64,000 nucleotides of DNA from Flavobacteriia bacterium (GCA_016183815.1 JACPDW010000012.1:1-64000); one strand, 5' to 3'; numbered from the stretch's first letter, positions 18,101 to 27,544 are shown. Numbers and translations: made by a program. Notes: generated by a model not told the origin, from the letters alone.

Positions 18101-20314
18101 GAATGGAATTTAGCAACTAGCGGACAAAACTCGCCAGTTATTTGTACAGACAGTACTGTTTATTTCTGGCGTGTAGCCATTGATAGCTCAATTTTAGATT
18201 GGAAAGAAAGTTCTTTTCAATATATTATTAATAAAGAAGGTTGGGGGCAAGACCACTTCTTTCAGTTTAAAAAGAATGATTTTCAAAGCATTAATTATAA
18301 TAGAGACTTAAGACAAAGGAAATTTAATCCTAATGAAGGTGAATTAATTGTCAAAAATTTTGATTTACCTCAATCTTCTTTTGAAAGAGCAACAACTAGT
18401 TATAGTATCAATGGATATAGAGATTATGCTGGCTGTGGAACATCACCATCAATTCATGTTGCTGTCTTTGACCCTGTAACATTAATGAGCTGGAACACCA
18501 ATTGTAATGCAGATGAAAATACACCATTTGTTCATTCTTTCGACCAAGCAAATGATGATTGTGCATGCAGACAAAGACCTGAAGGATTTTTTATATTTAG
18601 GCAAACTGAAGAGCAACTTGATTTATTGTATAATATGTTACAATCTATTCCAAATGACCATTATGTATTAGTTTATACATATTACAATCCTGTTTTTGAA
18701 AATTGGACACAATACAAACCTGAATTATACACTTGGTTTCAAAACAATGGCTCTCAACAAATTCATCAAAATGCTGACAATAGAGCTTTTATATTCTTTA
18801 CAAAATTAGATGACACTAGTTATTTTGAAGAAAAAATGGCTGTTGATGAGCATGAATTAATAACATTGGTTAAACCTATTCAAGGCACAATTTATGCAGG
18901 AAACGAAACATCACCTTTAATTGGACCATCAACCGAATGGAAAACAATCTATTGGAAACAAGACCCTAGTGAACAAACTTTAGGAGACACAACCACTTTA
19001 GTTGTTACTGGTTATAACTTTTTCACAAATAACACTCAATCGTTTGAATATGACTTCACATCAAATGATTCAATTCTAAATTTTAATAATTTAATGAATG
19101 CAAGTAATTACCCCTACATGAAATTACAAGCAAAATATTATGATAAAATCAATGAAACTCCAGCACAAGTAGATAGATGGCATGTATTGTATTCACCTGT
19201 TCCTGAGGCAGCTATTGACAATACCAATGCCTACACTTTATCACCACAATTAGACACCATCAATGAAGGTCAAGAATTTATTTTTGCTGCAGATTATAAA
19301 AACATTAGCACTGTTCACATGGATTCTATGCTTGTAAAATACTGGATTGAAGATGCTAATCATAATCGACATTATATTAATTATCCACGTCAAGATTCTT
19401 TAAAAGTAAGTCAGACTTTTAGAGATACTATAACTGTCAACACTACAGGATTTGCTGGTTTAAATTCTTTATGGATGGAGATTAATCCATATATAAATGC
19501 CGAACAAACAGTACAAGACCAATTAGAACAACATCATTTTAACAATATTCTTCAAATTCCTTTTTATGTTTCTGGCGATGATGAAAATCCAATATTAGAT
19601 GTAACATTTGACGGAAGACATATTTTAAACGGAGATATTGTAAACCCAAAAGCAGAAATTTATATTAGTTTAAAAGACGACAATCCATATTTGGTTATGG
19701 ACGATGTCTCAGACACTACCTTATTTGGTGTTTATCTAACTGGTCCTGATGGTGTTCAAAATAAAATTCCATTTATGGATAATAATGGAAATGTTATTAT
19801 GCAATGGTTACCTGCAGACGCTCAAAATAAAAAATTTAAAATTATCTATAATGGGAAATTTGAAAAAGATGGGGTTTATAAACTTTTAGTTCAAGGTTCT
19901 GATAGAAGTGGGAATTTATCTGGAGATTTAGAATATCGAATTACTTTTGAAGTTATCAACGAATCTAGCATCACTTATTTAATGAATTATCCAAATCCAT
20001 TTAGTACAAGTACTCGTTTTGTATTTACTTTGACTGGTTCTGAAGTTCCTGAAGACATCATTATTCAAATTATGACAATTACTGGAAAAGTTGTTCGTGA
20101 AATTACGGAAGACGAAATTGGCCCTATTTATATTGGAAGAAACATCACTGCTTATTCATGGAATGGAACGGATGAATTTGGTGATCCACTAGCTAACGGC
20201 GTATATCTTTATAGAGTATTGTCTAGAATAAATGGTGAGGAAATTAAACATCGTTCAACTGGTGCAGATCAATATTTCAAAAAAGAATTTGGAAAAATGT
20301 ATTTAATGCGATAG
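15179..20314 (+). CDS. PorU2-like C25 peptidase of the type IX secretion system
   Basis: 1711 residues, signal peptide ending SSFAQ. A gingipain-type C25 peptidase domain lies at about 410-800: FFGHSGVTGFD holds the catalytic His and FGNGCHAGAI the catalytic Cys. Long immunoglobulin-like and beta-rich regions follow. The end has a FlgD-like Ig module (YPNPFSTSTRFVFTLTGSE, NGVYLYRVLSRING) and the sequence finishes KEFGKMYLMR. That length and ending fit PorU2, a putative second T9SS sortase, better than PorU. It starts 3 bases after the PorV-family gene. Whether it cleaves and attaches cargo is inferred from the family only. Confidence 0.8.
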   Translation: MKNFYSFISFFLIIHSSFAQTYGNEWINYDQKYYSFKIFNDGIYKIDYQTLVNNHINTSSFSSANIQIFGREKEIPLYINDGGDNQINADGDYILFYAKKNDSWLDSSLFRNPIDIGNPGVSLFNDTINYFFTWNNSSNNSRFVIEQSNNYSIYDYVSPYCMDELLITPSTSYNPGKVSYYDPSSLFDPGEGYRIVQGEGGDTYYSYPYTFDLSQIYTGSDAPEASFQCKTTSDNKANLDFNQDFHHHLRLKFGSTILEDTNFAEYKHIIFDTTLNTTFLQNNNTFYFEIPNEMGVDPDYQSLNYVSLKYPKKTNLGGSAFDRFKIINNPPNSPSFTIHLNITGSNINSAVCMVFGAINKFINTVKINDTIHALVTNSMNGQAQEFVIYDESLIQSISLINAVNVTGKFTDFSSINYEEANLIITHPFFNSDQNIQANSKYIAYRQQSYNVVDANIEELYLQFGGGIQKHSNAIRRFAHYAYNHSTLKPIAITILGKGLSNDICKYNANNFALNYIPPFGSPGSDMFYTSFLEGSTYEPLIPIGRVSVITENDLNEYLLKLIDYEYDQINLPYTSEARDWQKQVLHFVGGSDSPQVEHFVDLLDNCKQTIEDVYFGGNVTTFKKFTTDPLDPSLLDEISNYLEYGSSIVTFFGHSGVTGFDITVDEPVNWNNYRKYPIIFGNGCHAGAIYTNPYEIYFGEKTVVAPSRGAIAYFASGGQEFDVPLKNYMCSIYSQISQINYGKYLGLQIKEAAKQIALSGISNQNSFHSTLGATNLNGDPLIMVNNLDKPEIELLENNVSFNPQEINLSVDSFDLNIIVNNIGKSIADTFMMEIVRDFPQTTSDSSYFFFLSNLNYKDTISIKMPLLPNIGMGINNFSIKVDIPSEIEEQFDESINNQVNKVFFLKLNGILPVLPYDFAVVPYDTIRVIASTTNPIASINTYFFEMDTTDLFNSPFLRKKTVIGPGGAKSVNYNEWNLATSGQNSPVICTDSTVYFWRVAIDSSILDWKESSFQYIINKEGWGQDHFFQFKKNDFQSINYNRDLRQRKFNPNEGELIVKNFDLPQSSFERATTSYSINGYRDYAGCGTSPSIHVAVFDPVTLMSWNTNCNADENTPFVHSFDQANDDCACRQRPEGFFIFRQTEEQLDLLYNMLQSIPNDHYVLVYTYYNPVFENWTQYKPELYTWFQNNGSQQIHQNADNRAFIFFTKLDDTSYFEEKMAVDEHELITLVKPIQGTIYAGNETSPLIGPSTEWKTIYWKQDPSEQTLGDTTTLVVTGYNFFTNNTQSFEYDFTSNDSILNFNNLMNASNYPYMKLQAKYYDKINETPAQVDRWHVLYSPVPEAAIDNTNAYTLSPQLDTINEGQEFIFAADYKNISTVHMDSMLVKYWIEDANHNRHYINYPRQDSLKVSQTFRDTITVNTTGFAGLNSLWMEINPYINAEQTVQDQLEQHHFNNILQIPFYVSGDDENPILDVTFDGRHILNGDIVNPKAEIYISLKDDNPYLVMDDVSDTTLFGVYLTGPDGVQNKIPFMDNNGNVIMQWLPADAQNKKFKIIYNGKFEKDGVYKLLVQGSDRSGNLSGDLEYRITFEVINESSITYLMNYPNPFSTSTRFVFTLTGSEVPEDIIIQIMTITGKVVREITEDEIGPIYIGRNITAYSWNGTDEFGDPLANGVYLYRVLSRINGEEIKHRSTGADQYFKKEFGKMYLMR

Positions 20315-20367
20315 AAAATAAAAAAATGCATTTTTTTTCATAAGTTTTTTTTAACTTAGCCAATTCA

Positions 20368-23300
20368 ATGCATAAGCACTATTTAATATATTTCTTTTTT
20401 TTCTATTTCATACAGTTATGTCATTCTCAACAAATTGTAAAAAATGGGGTATATCCAAACCATCTATTTTCGGTATCAGATATAGGTAGTTCAGTTCAAA
20501 TTCGTTCTGGTGATCAAGGAACTAATCACAATGTTTATTTTGGTAATGACAATATTATTCTTGAATTTAATGGTCAAAATTGGAGTAGAATTCAAACGAT
20601 AAAAAATAAATTTTCTAAAAATGAATATGACAAAATAAATAGGTCTAGGGTCAATAAAATTTTAACATGTTCAGATGGAATCACTTACATATCTCGTGAA
20701 AATTCTTTTGGAAAATTGGAGCACGACTCATTAGGCAGAACGATATATAACCCATTTTCTTTGAAAGGCAAACAAAATGTAAAAGGAGTATTTAATATCA
20801 TTGAAAATAAAAATTGTATTTATTTTATTTCCGAAAACTCAATTTTTATAAATAAAAAAAATCATATAAATACTATTTCAATACCTACTAAATATAAAGA
20901 TTTTTCATTTATATCTTGTGTACTGGCTGACGAAAATAATTTTTTCTTGATATTAAATCATAATTCAGACTTTAACAGATTTGTGTATTTAAATTTTAAT
21001 TTAATCACTAAAGAATTTAATAATATCCAAAACAATTCAAAAAATGTTTTACAAAATATTAGAGGTTGCATTAAGAAAAATCAACAATTGGTTTTAATCA
21101 CACAAGACAATTTAACCTTTAATTATCTTTTAAATTATAAAAGTTTAACTGATAATCATGATATTCAGAACAAATTTAATGAATTAGGAATTAAATATAT
21201 CAAAAGTTTTAAAGAATACCATAACCAATATTTGATTGGTACAAAATTGGACGGACTATACGTTCTTGATGACAAATTTAATCCTATCAGACAATTTTCA
21301 ACAAATGATGGGATGGAAAACTTAGAAGTTAATCATTTTTTCAAAGGAATTGAGAATAATTTGTGGATTTGTTTAGATAATGGTTTACACTTTTTTGAAA
21401 CCTCTTCCCCATTGACCTATTTAAATAAAAACTTTGGGATTACTGATTATGTTTATAAAATCAATTTCAATAACCAATTTGCTTATTTAGGATTGTCAAC
21501 AATAGGATTACTTAAACAAAAAAACAACACTTTTGATAAAACTTTTGAAAACACCAATTTATTCGATCAATCTGTTTGGGAAGTTAAATCTTTTAATACT
21601 CCTTTTGGTAAAAAAAATATTGTAATTGCTGATGATGGGATTTATGAGTTTAATCCTTATAATAAAACAAAAAAATTAATTTTAAATATTTATGCTTGGA
21701 GTATAATTCAAAATCCTAACAATAAAAGTGAATTTTATGTGGGCTGTGAAGGTTCTTTTTTATTATTAAAATTAAAAAATGAAACTACGTGGGAAAATAT
21801 TATTCTAAAAGACGATATTAATGAAAATGTTAGAAGTTTAAAATATTTTAAAGGAAATGTAATTTTAGGTGTAGAAAATAAAGGTATATTAATTTATAAT
21901 ATTTTAGAAGGAAGATTTAAAACTTTGTACCAAAACATTATTTCTAATTATAGAATTGAAGTGTTTGAAAACAAAGTTTATATAGGTATGACAACGGGTT
22001 TGTATTATCTAAACAAATCATACACTCAACTACTACCGTTTATTGAATTTAATAGAAAATTCATTGGAGATAACAACTTAGCTGTTTTCAGACTTTACAA
22101 CGAAAAAGAGAAGAATCGTATGTGGATTGTAACTTCAGTTGAAGACGACAATTCAAATAGTGTTTTTCATACATGTTGGATAAAAAAAGTAAATAACAAA
22201 TGGGAGTGTGTGGAATGGCCATTGTCTAACCTTCAACACTTAAAAGCAGATGCAATTTTTGATATTCAATATAGAAGTCAAAATGAAACTTGGCTTGCTG
22301 GAAATAAAGGAGTTTTTATTCTAAATGAAAAAAACATTGAAAGCATAAATAAAGAATTTAAAATACAAGTTGATGAAATTAAGATAAATAACCAATGTTT
22401 TTATTACAATTATAATAATGCTAATATAGAAAATCCAATTCCTTTTGATAAAAATTCAATTTACTTTTCTTTTCATGCAAATACTTTTTCAGGTATAAAA
22501 AAAATTGAGTACAGATATAAATTATTGAATTATAACGACAAATGGTCTGACTGGTCATTCATGAATTTTGCTAATTTTCAAAAACTTCCAGAAAGTAATT
22601 ACACCTTAATTGTTGAAGCCAAAAACTATTATGGTTTTGTAAGCAAAACACTTAAAATTAATTTCACAATTTTACCACCTTGGTATCGTACTTGGTGGGC
22701 ATATCTAACTTATATAATAATTATTATATTTTTGATATATAGTTCTATTCAAATAAGTATTCAACGAGTAAAAAATCAAAATTTAAAATTAGAAGGAATT
22801 GTACAAGAAAGAACACATGAAATTGCCGAACAAAATAAAATTCTTGAAGTTCAAAAAATAGAAATAGAACAAAAGTCAAAAGATATTGTGGATAGTATTG
22901 TTTACGCTAAAAGAATTCAAGAAACTATACTCCCTGATGAAAGAATGCATGAATATTTTTCAGATTTTTTCGTTTTTTATAGACCAAAAGACATTGTAAG
23001 TGGCGACTTTTATTGGGCAAGAAAAAAAGAAAATCAAATTATTTTTTCTGTTTTAGATTGTACTGGTCATGGTGTACCAGGAGCTTTAGTAAGTATCGTT
23101 GGTAATGCTGCATTATTGCGTTGTGTGAATGAACATAAGTTAACAGAGCCCTCAGAAATTTTAGATAAATTGAGAGATATTGTCGTACGTTCTTTTGATA
23201 AAAAGGGAGAAGTTGATGTAAAAGATGGAATGGACATGAGTTTATGTTCTTTAAATCAAGATACATTATTATTAAAATATAGTGGAGCAAATAATGATTG

Positions 23301-23628
23301 TATTATTGTAAGAGATAATGAATTAATAGAATTAAAACCAGACAAACAACCAATAGGATATTTTTCTCATGCCACACCTTTTTCTCAACATGAATTTCAA
23401 TTAAAAAAAGGTGATTGTATTTATCAATTTACTGATGGATATGTCGATCAGTTTGGTGGTGAAAAAGGTAAAAAATTAAAATCAAAACCTTTTAAAGAGT
23501 TTTTAAAAGAAATTGCTTATTTACCAATGGAAAAACAATCCGTTTTGGTTCAAGAAAAATTTGATTCATGGAAAGGAGATTACGACCAAGTAGATGATGT
23601 ATGTGTATTGGGTGTAAAAATTATTTAA
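20368..23628 (+). CDS. Beta-propeller sensor with SpoIIE-type PP2C phosphatase output
   Basis: 1086 residues. After a signal peptide (QLCHSQ) there is a large periplasmic region with propeller-type repeats (GLYVLDDKFNPIRQFSTNDG, NLWICLDNGLHFFE), then a Y_Y_Y-like domain (about 680-770, IEYRYKLLNYNDKWSDWS), one transmembrane helix (about 777-795), a coiled coil, and a SpoIIE/PP2C domain (about 860-1085: YRPKDIVSGDFYWA, DCTGHGVPGALVS, DGMDMSLC, FTDGYVDQFGG). Metal-binding Asp residues are in place. So an external signal probably controls a cytoplasmic Ser/Thr phosphatase acting on an anti-anti-sigma partner; none is encoded here. Confidence 0.85.
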   Translation: MHKHYLIYFFFFYFIQLCHSQQIVKNGVYPNHLFSVSDIGSSVQIRSGDQGTNHNVYFGNDNIILEFNGQNWSRIQTIKNKFSKNEYDKINRSRVNKILTCSDGITYISRENSFGKLEHDSLGRTIYNPFSLKGKQNVKGVFNIIENKNCIYFISENSIFINKKNHINTISIPTKYKDFSFISCVLADENNFFLILNHNSDFNRFVYLNFNLITKEFNNIQNNSKNVLQNIRGCIKKNQQLVLITQDNLTFNYLLNYKSLTDNHDIQNKFNELGIKYIKSFKEYHNQYLIGTKLDGLYVLDDKFNPIRQFSTNDGMENLEVNHFFKGIENNLWICLDNGLHFFETSSPLTYLNKNFGITDYVYKINFNNQFAYLGLSTIGLLKQKNNTFDKTFENTNLFDQSVWEVKSFNTPFGKKNIVIADDGIYEFNPYNKTKKLILNIYAWSIIQNPNNKSEFYVGCEGSFLLLKLKNETTWENIILKDDINENVRSLKYFKGNVILGVENKGILIYNILEGRFKTLYQNIISNYRIEVFENKVYIGMTTGLYYLNKSYTQLLPFIEFNRKFIGDNNLAVFRLYNEKEKNRMWIVTSVEDDNSNSVFHTCWIKKVNNKWECVEWPLSNLQHLKADAIFDIQYRSQNETWLAGNKGVFILNEKNIESINKEFKIQVDEIKINNQCFYYNYNNANIENPIPFDKNSIYFSFHANTFSGIKKIEYRYKLLNYNDKWSDWSFMNFANFQKLPESNYTLIVEAKNYYGFVSKTLKINFTILPPWYRTWWAYLTYIIIIIFLIYSSIQISIQRVKNQNLKLEGIVQERTHEIAEQNKILEVQKIEIEQKSKDIVDSIVYAKRIQETILPDERMHEYFSDFFVFYRPKDIVSGDFYWARKKENQIIFSVLDCTGHGVPGALVSIVGNAALLRCVNEHKLTEPSEILDKLRDIVVRSFDKKGEVDVKDGMDMSLCSLNQDTLLLKYSGANNDCIIVRDNELIELKPDKQPIGYFSHATPFSQHEFQLKKGDCIYQFTDGYVDQFGGEKGKKLKSKPFKEFLKEIAYLPMEKQSVLVQEKFDSWKGDYDQVDDVCVLGVKII

Positions 23629-24129
23629 ATGTTAAATAAATTAATTACATATTTATATTTTTTATCCATTTTCTCATTAATACTTCTATTATTTTTATAT
23701 TTTTTTGAAAAACTAAGTCTATTAGAATTCTTATTAAAATTCTTTTATCTAGTAGGATTTTTCATTTTTTTTAATACTGTATTGTTATCAAAAAAATTAA
23801 AATATTCACTGAAAATTATTTCTAATTCGCTTTCATTTTGTTCTTTACTTATTTGGTGTTTTGCTTGTTTAAAATGGATTGATTTCATTACATTTTCCAA
23901 ATTTGGTTTTTTGGGAATGATAATTGCAACAATTTTTACTCTTACATTTAGGTATAAATCAAATCATCATTTGTTTTTTAAAACATTTCACATAGCATCG
24001 GCTTTATTTTTGATTATTATTTTGATATTAACAGGATTTTCATTATTTAGTCATTTAATTTGGGTTTATTTATCCCTTTCTATTTTTACTATAAGTATAG
24101 TTTATCAAGAAATATATAATAGAAGCTAA
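23629..24129 (+). CDS. Small polytopic membrane protein, unknown
   Basis: 166 residues, almost entirely hydrophobic, with about five membrane-spanning segments separated by short Lys/Ser loops. The ATG follows the stop of the phosphatase gene without any gap (TAAATG), so the two are translated from one message. No family is recognisable. A partner role for the upstream sensor is possible from the coupling only. Confidence 0.65.
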   Translation: MLNKLITYLYFLSIFSLILLLFLYFFEKLSLLEFLLKFFYLVGFFIFFNTVLLSKKLKYSLKIISNSLSFCSLLIWCFACLKWIDFITFSKFGFLGMIIATIFTLTFRYKSNHHLFFKTFHIASALFLIIILILTGFSLFSHLIWVYLSLSIFTISIVYQEIYNRS

Positions 24130-24202
24130 AATATAAAACTTTCCTTGCTTTTACTTTTAATCAGTATATGAATAATTTTTTAGTTTTCATACATTTAAAT
24201 TT

Positions 24203-25126
24203 TTATTTAAAAAATGTACCATAACCTGCAATTCTTTTTTGCCAATATACAGACTTCTCGATTTCAGTAACAACAATTCCATTTGTCGAACTGGAATGTA
24301 TCATAATTAATGGTTCGCCTTTGTTGGAAACTATTATACCTACATGAGAAATTCTCGTTCCATTAGAAAAAAATATTAAATCACCTTTTTTAACTTGATC
24401 AAACTTTAAATGTTGGCTTTTATTATACTGCTCTTGAGCACTTCGTGGAATTTCTATCTCGTTTTGTTTATAAACAAAGCCAGAAAAACCACTGCAATCA
24501 AAACCATCAGAATTTTGTCCATTGTACCTATATGGTACACCCAGATATTTCATGGAGGTTTTTACAATTTTTTCTCTTATTTTGCTTGAGTTTTTTGAAT
24601 CCAACTCATTACTTATAAATTCTTTAACCTTATTCTTATCTCCTTCTTCAATAATATCGGGTAATTCACTTAAATATGCTTCAATTAAATTGTTTATTTG
24701 TTGAAAAAGGACTTCGTTTTTCTGTTCTTTAATTTCTTCTAACCAATGAATCATATCTCTTTTAAAAAAAATTAACTCATAATAATGAGCATTCCAAATT
24801 TTAGAACCATCACTATTTGTTTTAATTAATTTTAAATTTTTTTCTGCATCTTTAATTGTATTTGGATTTCTTTTATGCCAAAACACATTTTTTGCCAATT
24901 GCAAAGAACTCAAAGTTTTATAATACAATGGCAATAAAGAATAATCGTATTCGGGGTTATCTATTAATTTTATTGATTTTTTAAACACTTTATTATAATG
25001 CTGTTGGTCAAACCACATTTCTAATTGATCAAATTCTTTGATTTGTGCTTGCATTTTTGAACAAGCCAATAAAAAAAGAAACAAACAAAACAATTTTTTT
25101 ATACTTTTGTTTAAGTTATTTTTCAT
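24203..25126 (-). CDS. NlpC/P60 (C40) cell-wall peptidase
   Basis: 307 residues. An N-terminal signal sequence with a cysteine near residue 22 (LLACSK) looks like a lipobox. A helical middle region has no recognised domain. The C-terminal NlpC/P60 domain (about 185-307) has GVPYRYNGQNSDGFDCSGFSG with the catalytic Cys, RISHVGIIVSN with the catalytic His, and MIHSSSTNGIVVTEI. Such enzymes cut gamma-D-glutamyl peptide bonds in peptidoglycan. It is divergent to the S41 protease, with short upstream regions that overlap. Confidence 0.82.
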   Translation of the reverse strand: MKNNLNKSIKKLFCLFLFLLACSKMQAQIKEFDQLEMWFDQQHYNKVFKKSIKLIDNPEYDYSLLPLYYKTLSSLQLAKNVFWHKRNPNTIKDAEKNLKLIKTNSDGSKIWNAHYYELIFFKRDMIHWLEEIKEQKNEVLFQQINNLIEAYLSELPDIIEEGDKNKVKEFISNELDSKNSSKIREKIVKTSMKYLGVPYRYNGQNSDGFDCSGFSGFVYKQNEIEIPRSAQEQYNKSQHLKFDQVKKGDLIFFSNGTRISHVGIIVSNKGEPLIMIHSSSTNGIVVTEIEKSVYWQKRIAGYGTFFK

Positions 25127-25179
25127 ATTTTAAGAAACAATTGCTAAAATATTATTCACACCATTCAAAATTACAAGAT

Positions 25180-26775
25180 ATGTTGAAAAAACACATTTTT
25201 ATTTTCCAATTTTTATTAAGTTTTACAATATATTCTCAAACTCAGAGCAAAACCAGTCCAAACGAATTAAAATTATTAGAAGTATATTCACATATTGATA
25301 AATCTTATGTTGATTCAGTCAATCACAATCAAATTGCTGATGCAGCTATTATCGCAATGCTTGAAAAGTTAGACCCTCATTCCACCTATATCCCTAAAGA
25401 TGAAGTAGATGATGCAAATGAAAAAATAAATGGAAGCTTTGTTGGAGTTGGAATACGTTTTCAGATTTTGAAAGACACTATCGTCGTAGTGCAAACTATT
25501 GCTGGTGGACCTTCTGAGAAATTAGGTATTCTTTCAGGTGATAAAATTATTAATATTGAAAAAAAGAAAGTAGCTGGTATTGGAATTAAAAACAGTCAAG
25601 TAAGAGAAAAACTATTAGGTGAATTAGGCACGAAGGTTGAAATTGAAATTTTGCGAAAAGGTGAAAAAAAATTACTTGATTACACCATTACAAGAGATAA
25701 AATTCCAATTTTTTCAGTTGATTCCTATTACATGATTAATGATCAAACGGGTTACATTAAACTGTCAAGTTTTTCAAAAACCAGCACAGAAGAAATTCAA
25801 AAAGGAATAAAAGACCTTAAAAGTCAAGGCATGAAAAACTTAATTTTTGATTTACAAGACAATGGTGGAGGTTTACTCTATACAGCTAGATCTGTTGCTG
25901 ATGAATTTTTATCAGATAATAAATTAGTCGTTTATTCAGAAGGTAGAAGTCAACCAAGAAGTGACCTAAACTCAGGGACAAAAGGGAATTGGGAAGAAGG
26001 GAAATTGATTGTATTAATTAATGAACATTCTGCTTCAGCAAGTGAAATCGTTTCAGGAGCCTTACAAGACTGGGATAGAGCATTAATTATTGGAAGAAGA
26101 TCTTTTGGTAAAGGACTTGTTCAACGTCCAATCAATTTGAACGATGGTTCACAAATCCGATTAACAATTGCAAGATATTACACTCCAAGTGGTCGATTTA
26201 TTCAAAAACCTTATGATGATAAAGACTCCTACAAAAATGATTATTATGAACGATATTTGAATGGTGAATTAAGTAATCAAGACTCAATTAAATTTAATGA
26301 CAGTTTACGCCATTTTACAAAACTTAATAAGAGGATTGTTTATGGTGGAGGTGGTATAATGCCTGATGTTTTTGTTCCTCTTGATACAAACAAAATGACA
26401 GAATTTTACAGAAAATTAGTTAGAGGTGGCTATTTCAATTCGTTTGGATTGACATATGTTCAAAAAAATAGAACTCAATTGAAAAAAAATTATCAAGATT
26501 TTGTTTCATATAAAAATAATTTTAGTGTTTCAAATGAGTTAATTGAAGATTTTTTTCAATTTGTTCAGAAAGAAGACAAAGAAATTACGATCAATAAAGA
26601 AGAATATCAAAAAAACAAAAAATCAATTGATTTGAGGTTAAAAGCTATGATTGCCCAAGATATTTGGGGAATATCAGAATTTTATCAATTGTTTAATGAG
26701 GAAAATGACATTCTTCAAAAAGCAATAAAAACTATTGAATCAAGTGAATTTGATAAATTCCAATTAAAAAATTAA
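25180..26775 (+). CDS. S41-family C-terminal processing protease
   Basis: About 531 residues from the ATG at 25180. I chose this start because it gives a proper signal peptide (MLKKHIFIFQFLLSF), whereas the longer open frame from 25045 runs antisense into the NlpC gene. Order: helical N-terminal region, PDZ domain (GVGIRFQILKDTIVVVQTIAGG, LGILSGDKIINI), then the S41 core with NEHSASASEIVSG carrying the catalytic Ser and GRRSFGKGLVQ carrying the Lys, and a C-terminal helical tail. A periplasmic CtpA/Prc-like protease that removes or degrades C-termini. Confidence 0.88.
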   Translation: MLKKHIFIFQFLLSFTIYSQTQSKTSPNELKLLEVYSHIDKSYVDSVNHNQIADAAIIAMLEKLDPHSTYIPKDEVDDANEKINGSFVGVGIRFQILKDTIVVVQTIAGGPSEKLGILSGDKIINIEKKKVAGIGIKNSQVREKLLGELGTKVEIEILRKGEKKLLDYTITRDKIPIFSVDSYYMINDQTGYIKLSSFSKTSTEEIQKGIKDLKSQGMKNLIFDLQDNGGGLLYTARSVADEFLSDNKLVVYSEGRSQPRSDLNSGTKGNWEEGKLIVLINEHSASASEIVSGALQDWDRALIIGRRSFGKGLVQRPINLNDGSQIRLTIARYYTPSGRFIQKPYDDKDSYKNDYYERYLNGELSNQDSIKFNDSLRHFTKLNKRIVYGGGGIMPDVFVPLDTNKMTEFYRKLVRGGYFNSFGLTYVQKNRTQLKKNYQDFVSYKNNFSVSNELIEDFFQFVQKEDKEITINKEEYQKNKKSIDLRLKAMIAQDIWGISEFYQLFNEENDILQKAIKTIESSEFDKFQLKN

Positions 26776-26780
26776 TTTTG
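26773..26780 (+). promoter_or_regulatory. -7 box TAATTTTG for the DUF1573 lipoprotein
   Basis: TAATTTTG matches TAnnTTTG and overlaps the stop codon of the protease gene. The start codon of the next gene is 16 bases downstream. It would allow separate expression of the lipoprotein. Confidence 0.45.
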
Positions 26781-26796
26781 CCAAAAAATAAATATT

Positions 26797-27291
26797 ATGA
26801 AGTTTTTAATGTGTTTTTTGATAATAGTTACTTTTTATTCATGTAATAATTCTGAGAAAAAATCAGAAAAAATTGAATCAGCAATCGCTGCGAGAGGACA
26901 ATCAGAAAAAGAATTGCAAGAAACACTTAAACAATTTCAGGAAGAAGAAAAAAAACGAATTGAAGAAGAAAAAAGATCTTCTACTACGATGAAATTTGAT
27001 AAATTAAGACATGATTTTGGCAACGTAAAACCAGATTCAGAAAATTCTTGCAAATTTAAAGTAACTAATACTGGAAAAAATCCTTTAATTATTGAAAATG
27101 TTTCTGCTAGTTGTGGTTGTACTACCCCACACAAACCAGAAAAACCAATACCACCTGGTGCATCAGATTTTATAGAAGTTGGTTTTCACCCTAAACCAGG
27201 TCAAGAAAATGAAATTATTAAAACTGTAACAGTAACAGCTAATACCATTCCTAAGATAAGTGAAATTTCAATAAGAGCTTTCGTAAAATAA
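26797..27291 (+). CDS. DUF1573 lipoprotein
   Basis: 164 residues. The signal peptide ends in a lipobox (VTFYSC, Cys at 16). A charged Glu/Lys-rich linker (about 20-65) is followed by a DUF1573 Ig-like domain: FDKLRHDFGNVKPDS, CKFKVTNTGKNPLIIENV, SASCGCTTPHKPEKPIPPG and FHPKPGQENEIIKTVTV. DUF1573 proteins are abundant in Bacteroidota and function is not established. The linker resembles a periplasmic spacer for an anchored lipoprotein. Confidence 0.85.
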   Translation: MKFLMCFLIIVTFYSCNNSEKKSEKIESAIAARGQSEKELQETLKQFQEEEKKRIEEEKRSSTTMKFDKLRHDFGNVKPDSENSCKFKVTNTGKNPLIIENVSASCGCTTPHKPEKPIPPGASDFIEVGFHPKPGQENEIIKTVTVTANTIPKISEISIRAFVK

Positions 27292-27300
27292 ATTTCTTTT

Positions 27301-27438
27301 TTACTTTTTGGGACATTTTTTACAAAACTCACCCTTTTTCTTGTATTTTTTACAACATTCTTTTTTTTTTTCTAAAATCACATCTTCTAGTCTATTCGAA
27401 AAATTATTTTGTTCTATTTTATTGAAAAAAAATGACAT
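27301..27438 (-). CDS. Small Cys/Lys-rich protein (45 residues)
   Basis: This short frame is easy to miss. It starts ATG on the minus strand at 27438 and ends TAA at 27301. The product starts MSFFFNKIEQNNF and ends with a compact cluster, KKECCKKYKKKGEFCKKCPKK, in which four Cys are spaced CC-x9-C-x2-C among many Lys. That looks like a small metal-binding or redox knuckle, and I recall similar CC..KKG..CK.CP tails in small flavobacterial proteins, but cannot verify that. It is convergent with the DUF1573 gene. It otherwise fills a 253-base interval without other content. Confidence 0.6.
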   Translation of the reverse strand: MSFFFNKIEQNNFSNRLEDVILEKKKECCKKYKKKGEFCKKCPKK

Positions 27439-27544
27439 TTTTGAATTTTATTTAGATTAATTCTAAACAAAGATAATATCTTTTTTTAATACAAAAGATG
27501 ATTTAAATCAATAAATTTGAAAAAATATTTAGAATCAAGAAAAA

